From Thiopontia sp964551545 (GTDB lineage: Bacteria > Pseudomonadota > Gammaproteobacteria > GCF-002020875), in the NCBI GenBank assembly GCA_964551545.1, contig CAZKCT010000010.1, positions 1-46,749 of the forward strand: DNA of 46,749 nucleotides, in the 5' to 3' direction. Made by a program: the position numbers and the translations under genes. This document shows, one piece after another, positions 41,163 through 46,749 of this stretch. Below the pieces are notes generated by a model. The model was not told where the DNA came from. It saw only the letters and a list, made by a program, of their open reading frames with translations, and did not search any database. How positions within the stretch are numbered: the first letter of the stretch is position 1; every line of letters starts with the position of its first letter.

Positions 41163-42431
41163 TTATATAGAAGTGGTCAAGAGATCGGCCACCTCTTCCA
41201 TCGATACCGTCTGCTGCTCCAGCCCCCCTTGAAGGTCCTTTATTGTGATCTGCTGCTTCTCAAGTTCATCATCCCCAACCACCAAGGCAAACCGCGCCAA
41301 AGAACGATCTGCCCGCTTGAACTGTGCTTTAAATCCTCCCCCCCCAAGGTTGGTGACCAGACGCAGCTGTGGCAACTGATTCCGCAGCGCCTCAGCCAAT
41401 GCCAGCCCCGCAGCAACCGCCTGTTCGCCAGCCAGAACCAGATAGGCGTGCGGGGGCTCCATTTGCAACTGGGAATCCTGCTCTTTCATCAGTTCGATCA
41501 GTCGCTCCATGCCAATTGCAAAACCAACAGCAGGCGTACTTTTCCCTCCGATCTGCTCAACCAGCCCATCGTAACGCCCTCCGGCACAGATGGTCCCCTG
41601 AGCGCCAAGCAGTGTGGTCACCCATTCGAAGACGGTTCTTCCATAATAGTCCAGTCCACGCACTAGCCGTGGATTGACTTCGTAGCCGATCCCCATCCGC
41701 TCTAGCTGCTGTTTCAATGTCTCAAAGTGGGCATGGTCCGCCTCATCCAGCGAGTCAGCCAGCACCGGTGCAGCCGCAATCATCTCGGCCATCTCCGGGT
41801 TTTTGCTATCGAGAATCCGCAGTGGATTACTCTCCAACCGTCGCAGGCTATCTTCATCTAACTGATCCAGATGATTCTTGAAGTAGGCAACCAGAGTCTC
41901 TCGATAGGCCGCACGGGATTCAGTCGACCCCAATGAGTTGATCTGCAGTGTCACCTCATCAATTCCTAGCGTACGCCAGATCCGTGCAGAAATTGCGATC
42001 AACTCAGCATCAACATCCGGCCCCTCCAACCCGAAAACCTCAACACCAAATTGGTGGAACTGACGGTAGCGTCCGCGCTGAGGGCGCTCATGGCGGAACA
42101 TTGGGCCACTGTACCAGAGGCGCTGCGCCTGCCCTCTAAGCAGGCCATGCTCAACCATTGAGCGGACGCACCCTGCAGTCCCCTCTGGTCGCAGCGTCAG
42201 GTTATCGCCATTGCGGTCCTCGAAGGTATACATCTCCTTCTCAACAATATCGGTCACCTCACCAATGGAGCGCTTGAAGAGTTCAGTCTTCTCCACCGCC
42301 GGCATCCGCACCTCTTGATAACCGTAACCATTCAGCGTGCCACGCAGCACCCGCTCCACTGCCTGCCAAAGCCCGGAGGCCCCGGGCAGCAGGTCATTCA
42401 TTCCACGAATTGACTGTATTTTTTCACTCAT
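41163..42431 (-). CDS. hisS: Histidyl-tRNA synthetase
   Basis: HisRS charges tRNA-His. Class II motif 1 is in YQEVRMPAVEKTELFKRSIGE and motif 2 in FRHERPQRGRYRQFHQFGVE. The HisA signature is LVRGLDYYGRTVFEW, and motif 3 is VGFAIGMERL. A C-terminal anticodon-binding domain follows (AYLVLAGEQAVAAGLALAEA). The length is 422. The start follows a GGAATGGAAAG stretch, 12 bases after the ispG stop. Confidence 0.96.
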   Translation of the reverse strand: MSEKIQSIRGMNDLLPGASGLWQAVERVLRGTLNGYGYQEVRMPAVEKTELFKRSIGEVTDIVEKEMYTFEDRNGDNLTLRPEGTAGCVRSMVEHGLLRGQAQRLWYSGPMFRHERPQRGRYRQFHQFGVEVFGLEGPDVDAELIAISARIWRTLGIDEVTLQINSLGSTESRAAYRETLVAYFKNHLDQLDEDSLRRLESNPLRILDSKNPEMAEMIAAAPVLADSLDEADHAHFETLKQQLERMGIGYEVNPRLVRGLDYYGRTVFEWVTTLLGAQGTICAGGRYDGLVEQIGGKSTPAVGFAIGMERLIELMKEQDSQLQMEPPHAYLVLAGEQAVAAGLALAEALRNQLPQLRLVTNLGGGGFKAQFKRADRSLARFALVVGDDELEKQQITIKDLQGGLEQQTVSMEEVADLLTTSI

Positions 42432-42443
42432 CTTTCCATTCCA

Positions 42444-43523
42444 TCACGAACGTGCGGCCAACTGCGCACGCACCTGTCGTTCCAGTTCATCAACCAGAGA
42501 GTCGTTATCTACCTTGTAGTCTGGCACACCATCCAGATAAACCAGATTGGGTTCACCGCCCGTGACCCCCACGGCAACCTCTCTTGCCTCCCCCGGCCCG
42601 TTCACCACACAACCAATAACCGCCACGTCAATCGGATCGAGGATATCCTCCAGCCGCTCTTCCAACGCATTGGTGGTTGAAATGACATCAAAATTTTGGC
42701 GTGAGCAGGAGGGACAGGCGATTAAATTGACCCCTTTGCTTCTCAGGTGAAGGCTCTTAAGGATGTCGAATCCTACCTTGATCTCCTCGACCGGATCAGC
42801 CGCCAGTGAAACCCGAATGGTATCGCCAATTCCGTCTGCCAGTAACATCCCCAGACCAACCGATGATTTGACCGATCCACTTCGCAGCCCGCCTGCCTCC
42901 GTGATACCTAGATGGAGTGGTTGCTCAATTTGGTCTGCCAACAACCGATAGGCATGAACCGTCATGAAGACGTCTGAGGCCTTGAGGCTAATTTTGTATT
43001 CCTGAAAATCGAGCCGGTCGAGGTAGTCAATATGGCGCATTGCCGACTCGACCATCGCCTCGGGCGTTGGTTCCCGATATTTCTTCTGTATATCCTTCTC
43101 TAATGACCCTGCATTGACCCCAATACGAATTGGAATCCCGTGATCTCGGGCCGAGGCAACCACCTCCCGGACTCGCGCCTCTTTGCCAATATTTCCAGGA
43201 TTGATCCGTAGGCAATCTACCCCCAGCTCCGCTACCCGCAACGCAATCTTATAGTCAAAATGGATATCAGCAACCAGCGGCACCCCGGTCTGCTGACGAA
43301 TCTCTCCAAATGCCTCGGCTGCCTCCATGTCTGGAATCGAGATTCGAACAATATCTGCTCCTACCTGCTCCAGCGCACGCACTTGTGCCAGCGTTGACTC
43401 AACATCCCGGGTGTTGGTATTGGTCATACTCTGCACGGAGATCGGCGCATCGCCACCCACCTGTACCGAACCCACCTGAATGGAGCGGGATTGGCGACGA
43501 ATGATGGGAGAAACGTGGTTCAC
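42444..43523 (-). CDS. ispG: 4-hydroxy-3-methylbut-2-enyl diphosphate synthase
   Basis: IspG (GcpE) catalyses the penultimate step of the MEP isoprenoid pathway with a [4Fe-4S] cluster. The cluster Cys residues are in LIACPSCSRQ and VIGCVVNGPGEA. The TIM barrel carries VQSMTNTNTRD, ADIHFDYKIAL and LRINPGNIG. The 359-residue protein is the short bacterial form. The start is GTG 43523, overlapping the rodZ stop by one base; hisS follows. Confidence 0.96.
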   Translation of the reverse strand: MNHVSPIIRRQSRSIQVGSVQVGGDAPISVQSMTNTNTRDVESTLAQVRALEQVGADIVRISIPDMEAAEAFGEIRQQTGVPLVADIHFDYKIALRVAELGVDCLRINPGNIGKEARVREVVASARDHGIPIRIGVNAGSLEKDIQKKYREPTPEAMVESAMRHIDYLDRLDFQEYKISLKASDVFMTVHAYRLLADQIEQPLHLGITEAGGLRSGSVKSSVGLGMLLADGIGDTIRVSLAADPVEEIKVGFDILKSLHLRSKGVNLIACPSCSRQNFDVISTTNALEERLEDILDPIDVAVIGCVVNGPGEAREVAVGVTGGEPNLVYLDGVPDYKVDNDSLVDELERQVRAQLAARS

Positions 43524-44473
43524 TACTCGACTGTCCCCAGTACAAACTCTGCAGTATTGTTGTCCTCGATGTAATTGAGGTGATCAAACGGCGCCTCATT
43601 GAAGTGGACCCGCACACCGATCGCATTACCCAGTTTGACCTCGAGTGGCAATGGCCCCTCAAAATCTTCGATCGTGCCTGCATCCAACATTCTCTTCACC
43701 AGAACTCGCCCCATACCATCTCGAATTTGAGTCCAGGAACCATCTACATAGCGCAGCGTCACCTTGCCACGAGGAACCGACATGGCATCGACCGGCGCCT
43801 CAGCCACAACACTTCCCTCGCCGTCCTTGGACTCTGCCTCACTCTGTTTCTGTTCAGTTTGCTGTTGTGACTCAACGGCAGCCTCGGCTTCACTCGATAC
43901 CTCTTCTTCCTCAGCTGACTGCTCGACCACAACGGCCTCTTGCTCAACCGTTGCAACCTCCTCATCGCCAGAAAACATCGAGAACGTGATAATGACCAGC
44001 AGTAACACAACCGCAGGAATCAGCGGATTCTCCTTGATCCAGTGAACCCAGTTACCATCGACTCGGGCAAGCAGCTCTTTCGCTCGATCGACTGCCGGAG
44101 CAACACTTCCTTGCAACTGAGTTGCAACGCCTTCTCGAGCAGTGCGGGGATCGCTCTTATGGCGCTCCCGCCCCGCCTCAACACGACCATGCCCTCCCTG
44201 TGGCAGATCGCCTGGACGGATCTCAACCTCAAGCAGGCGCGCATAATTCCGTATAAACCCTTGATAAAACACTTCGGGCAGACCGTGTGGCGGGCCATCA
44301 CCCTCCTCAATGGCCAATAGCACCGAGGCTTCCAGCTTCAACTGATAGGCTGCGCTCTCCAGTTCCTGCTTTTGCTCAACCCGCGCAATCTTGAGGCGCT
44401 CCCCCAGCGGAAGATCAAACAGCTCCCCCTGAAATGCACCTGACTCTCCTCCTTGCTGACTCCCCTCGCCCAT
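43523..44473 (-). CDS. rodZ: Cell-shape protein RodZ
   Basis: RodZ links the MreB cytoskeleton to the membrane. It has an N-terminal Xre-type helix-turn-helix (LGERLKIARVEQKQELESAA ... FYQGFIRNYARLLEV), a basic juxtamembrane part and one helix (LIPAVVLLLVIITFSMF). A long Glu/Gln-rich periplasmic linker follows, then a C-terminal DUF4115 beta domain (GKVTLRYVDGSWTQIRD). I place the start at ATG 44473, in TAATG overlap with pilF; the open frame extends to 44491. The length is 316. Confidence 0.92.
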   Translation of the reverse strand: MGEGSQQGGESGAFQGELFDLPLGERLKIARVEQKQELESAAYQLKLEASVLLAIEEGDGPPHGLPEVFYQGFIRNYARLLEVEIRPGDLPQGGHGRVEAGRERHKSDPRTAREGVATQLQGSVAPAVDRAKELLARVDGNWVHWIKENPLIPAVVLLLVIITFSMFSGDEEVATVEQEAVVVEQSAEEEEVSSEAEAAVESQQQTEQKQSEAESKDGEGSVVAEAPVDAMSVPRGKVTLRYVDGSWTQIRDGMGRVLVKRMLDAGTIEDFEGPLPLEVKLGNAIGVRVHFNEAPFDHLNYIEDNNTAEFVLGTVE

Positions 44474-44946
44474 TACTTCACCTCTCCACAAAGTTCTCGA
44501 TTATTTCTTGCCATCTCAGGGGTCTTATACCCCACGTGCTGCATTGCATTCTCAAAGTGCTGAACAGCCTGCTGTTGAGCACCCTGACGGCAACGCAAAA
44601 CCCCCAGCCCATTCTCGGCCTCTGGATAGGAGTCCCCTTTCAGCGCCTGATGAAAGTGATATTCTGCCTGCTTTTCCTGGTCACGTCGAAGGGAAAGCAG
44701 CGCAAGACCATAGTGTGCTTGCTGCCATCCTCGCCCCTCTACGGCGGCTTGCTCCAACGCTCGCTGAAAATGGCCATGCGCCAATTCAAACTGCCCTCGC
44801 TCCAGATAAGCCCCACCCAAATCCAGCTGGGATTGAACCACCCGCCGCTCCTCTTCTTGTAGTGGCTGCATGGCACAGCCCACAGTGACCACTACCATTA
44901 AAAGAAGAGTGACCAACAACCGATACGGGCTGTGGCTACGATTCAA
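44473..44946 (-). CDS. pilF: Type IV pilus biogenesis lipoprotein PilF/PilW, short
   Basis: PilF is the outer-membrane lipoprotein pilotin for the PilQ secretin. The signal ends in VTVGC, a lipobox with Cys near residue 23. TPR repeats follow (QLDLGGAYLERGQFELAHGHF, AHYGLALLSLRRDQEKQAEY, AENGLGVLRCRQGAQQQAVQ). At 157 residues it is about 100 shorter than Pseudomonas PilF (~250) and ends after the third to fourth repeat. The TAATG link to rodZ suggests the end is genuine. The start is TTG 44946, eight bases after GGAG; it follows the end of rlmN directly. Confidence 0.8.
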   Translation of the reverse strand: MNRSHSPYRLLVTLLLMVVVTVGCAMQPLQEEERRVVQSQLDLGGAYLERGQFELAHGHFQRALEQAAVEGRGWQQAHYGLALLSLRRDQEKQAEYHFHQALKGDSYPEAENGLGVLRCRQGAQQQAVQHFENAMQHVGYKTPEMARNNRELCGEVK

Positions 44947-46176
44947 CAGTGACACTCCTTCGGGTACGATCCTTGAACTGACCCGCCAACTGTCCACATG
45001 CCGCCTCAATATCCTCCCCTCGCGTCTTNNNNNNNNNNNNNNNNNNNNNNNNNNNNNNNNNNNNNNNNNNNNNNNNNNNNNNNNNNNNNNNNNNNNNNNN
45101 NNNNNNNNNNNNNNNNNNNNNNNNNNNNTGAACTGACCCGCCAACTGTCCACATGCCGCCTCAATATCCTCCCCTCGCGTCTTGCGAGTCACTGTCGTCA
45201 GCCCCGCCCGAATCAAGTGATTGCGAAAGCGGTCGATCGCCTTCTGGGTCGGGCGCTGGTACTGGCCACCAGGGTAGGGGTTATAAGGGATCAAGTTAAT
45301 TTTTGAAGGGACCCGTTTCAGTAGCTGGACCAGCGCATGTGCATCCTCATCCCGATCATTCACCCCACCCAGCAAAATATACTCAATGGTCACCCGGGCC
45401 CGTGGCGAGCCCTCCACATAGCGCTGACAGGCTGCCACCAGCTCTTTCAGCGGATACTTCTGATTGATGGGCACGATCTGATCCCGCAGCGCATCATTGG
45501 TTGCATGCAGGGAGACCGCAAGACTGACATGACACTGCGCTTTCAATTGGTCGATCATTGGCACCACACCCGCAGTGCTGAGGGTAATTCGACGACGGGA
45601 GAGCCCATAAGCAAAGTCCTCCATCATCAGCTCCATCGCAGAGACCACTGCATCAAAGTTGAGCAGCGGCTCCCCCATCCCCATCATCACCACATTGGTA
45701 ATCACACGCTGATGAGAGCCTGGCCCCTCTCGACCCAGCAGGCGGTCAGCCAGCCAGACCTGAGCAATAATCTCTGCCGAGGAGAGGTTGCGGCTGTAGC
45801 CATGTTGCGCCGTATTGCAGAAGGTACAGTTGAGAGTACACCCCACCTGTGAGGAGACACAGAGCGTACCGCGCTCCCCTTCGGGAATGAAGACCGTCTC
45901 AACGGAGTTACCATCCTCCAGCTGGAAAAGCCATTTGCGGGTGCCATCCTCCGAAAGGCGATCCGCGATCACCTCTGGCAACTCAACCGTAGCCGTCGAT
46001 TCCAGCTTTTCTCGCAGCGCCTTGCTCAGATTGGTCATCTGCTGGAAGTCTGTCACCCCCTGCTGATGGATCCACTTCATCACCTGAGAAGCGCGAAAGG
46101 CCTTCTCCCCCTGTTCGGAGAAGAAGGCCTCAAGTTGTGTGCGGTTCAGCCCGAGTAGATTAACGGGTGCGCTCAC
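44936..46176 (-). CDS. rlmN: 23S rRNA (adenine-C2)-methyltransferase RlmN, interrupted by a scaffold gap
   Basis: RlmN methylates A2503 of 23S rRNA and A37 of some tRNAs. The radical-SAM motif is CTLNCTFCNTAQ. Other family stretches are CVSSQVGC, VMMGMGEPLLNFD, STAGVVPMI and VSLHATND. A run of 100 N (45029-45128) interrupts the C-terminus, flanked by identical 55-base copies. Removing 44974-45128 rejoins the frame and gives an intact 361-residue protein ending in SVTVES. The start is GTG 46176 behind GAGGGG, overlapping ndk by 17 bases. Confidence 0.93.
44974..45183. other. Scaffolding artefact: 100 N between two identical 55-base contig ends
   Basis: Bases 44974-45028 and 45129-45183 are identical over 55 bases, and exactly 100 N lie between. 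This is the pattern of two contigs that overlap by one k-mer (k=55) but were joined with a default gap. The true sequence probably has a single copy and no gap; 155 bases should be removed. Confidence 0.93.
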
Positions 46177-46588
46177 AGATCCCCTCTGGGAAGAAATACT
46201 CGATCTCCTGTGCCGCCGTCTCTGGCGCATCGGAACCGTGTACGGCATTCTCATCAACCGTCTCTGCAAAATCGGCACGGATCGTACCCTCAGCAGCCTC
46301 AGCAGGATTGGTTGCACCCATGATCTCACGATTCTTGGTAATGGCATTCTCACCTTCCAGAACCTGAACCATCACAGGGCCAGAGGTCATGAATTCAACA
46401 AGGTCATTGTAGAAAGGGCGCTCTTTATGCACAGCATAGAAACCACCTGCCTGCTCTTTAGTCATGTGCAACATTTTGGAAGCTACAATTTTCAGGCCAT
46501 TTGACTCAAAACGAGAGTAGATTTTACCAATTACATTCTTGGCTACTGCATCAGGCTTGATAATAGAAAAGGTGCGCTCAATCGCCAT
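46160..46588 (-). CDS. ndk: Nucleoside diphosphate kinase
   Basis: Ndk transfers phosphate from ATP to other nucleoside diphosphates through a phospho-His. The active site is NAVHGSDAPETA (H117). The N-terminus AIERTFSIIKPDAVAKNVIG and the helix region around FYAVHKERPFYNDLVEFMTSG are typical. The length is 142. ATG 46588 follows TATGGAGAACCCCCG. The 161 bases between it and the window edge hold a possible TACAAT -10 near 46655-46660 without a convincing -35. ndk heads the long minus-strand run down to der. Confidence 0.96.
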   Translation of the reverse strand: MAIERTFSIIKPDAVAKNVIGKIYSRFESNGLKIVASKMLHMTKEQAGGFYAVHKERPFYNDLVEFMTSGPVMVQVLEGENAITKNREIMGATNPAEAAEGTIRADFAETVDENAVHGSDAPETAAQEIEYFFPEGICERTR

Positions 46589-46749
46589 CGGGGGTTCTCC
46601 ATAAACAGATAAAAGTGGGGCTCGTAGCGTTACGAACCAGGTTCAAAATCGAGCGCAAATTGTACCACCCCAACCGTTCTTTTTCTGCTTAATCACCTCG
46701 TATACAGATGAACATTCTCAGAATGTTTTCTACAGAGAAATGGATAACT

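Noticed and set aside
45029..45183. A true 55-base direct repeat or attachment-site duplication around the N-run
   Set aside because: The copies are exactly 55 bases, directly abut exactly 100 N, and collapsing them restores rlmN. An assembly artefact explains all of this.
46640..46749. Promoter for ndk at the window edge
   Set aside because: TACAAT is a fair -10 but no acceptable -35 lies 16-18 bases upstream, so I did not list it as a feature.

Overview
The window looks like a chromosomal segment of a free-living or symbiotic gammaproteobacterium. The inference rests on the gene order ndk-rlmN-pilF-rodZ-ispG-hisS-yfgM-bamB-der, the efp/epmA/epmB set, the rnhA-dnaQ pair with a YafS-like methyltransferase, and sdhCDAB-sdhE. 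Assimilatory nitrate reduction, an Mqo-type malate oxidation step and low-oxygen/NO-type accessory genes would fit an environmental, possibly sulfur-oxidising lineage, but the species cannot be read from the sequence. It is a draft assembly: one 100-N scaffold gap lies inside rlmN.

Layout. (1) 1-570: orphan receiver protein. (2) 571-9609: nitrate assimilation operon behind a sigma-54 promoter: ABC transporter (binding protein, permease, ATPase), nirB, nirD, nasA. (3) 9610-10357: a decayed island: the C-terminal end of an outer-membrane autotransporter barrel (minus strand) fused head-on to the C-terminal ATPase end of a histidine kinase (plus strand), then a hairpin-rich MITE-like element and the acnB terminator. 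(4) 10371-23487: TCA-cycle block. A minus-strand operon sucA-mqo-zapE-sucB-acnB diverges from sdhC-sdhD-sdhA-sdhB-sdhE. The shared control region has two near-identical 23-bp operator-like repeats 85 bp apart, one at each promoter. (5) 23469-26425: a minus-strand five-gene operon (hemerythrin, DUF2249, 12-TM NnrS/oxidase-I-like protein, CxxC DsbA-family protein, 2-TM protein) behind a perfect FNR/ANR/DNR box. This is the best candidate for an under-described system. (6) 26565-30880: tatD, a secreted lipase-like hydrolase, an HU-like protein, gltA and a 4-TM protein. (7) 30886-37843: dnaQ, rnhA, methyltransferase, mltD, psd, epmA, efp, epmB. (8) 37864-46588: der, bamB, yfgM, hisS, ispG, rodZ, pilF, rlmN, ndk, all on the minus strand and mostly overlapping or closely spaced.

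How it fits together. Nitrate is imported and reduced to ammonium by NasA and NirBD. AcnB, SucAB, Sdh, Mqo and GltA supply most of a TCA cycle; lpd, sucCD, icd and fumarase are not in the window. The hemerythrin operon probably responds to low oxygen or nitric oxide. The remaining genes are housekeeping: cell wall, phospholipid synthesis, EF-P beta-lysylation, outer-membrane assembly, isoprenoids and tRNA charging. No tRNA, rRNA, CRISPR array, complete insertion sequence or prophage was seen.
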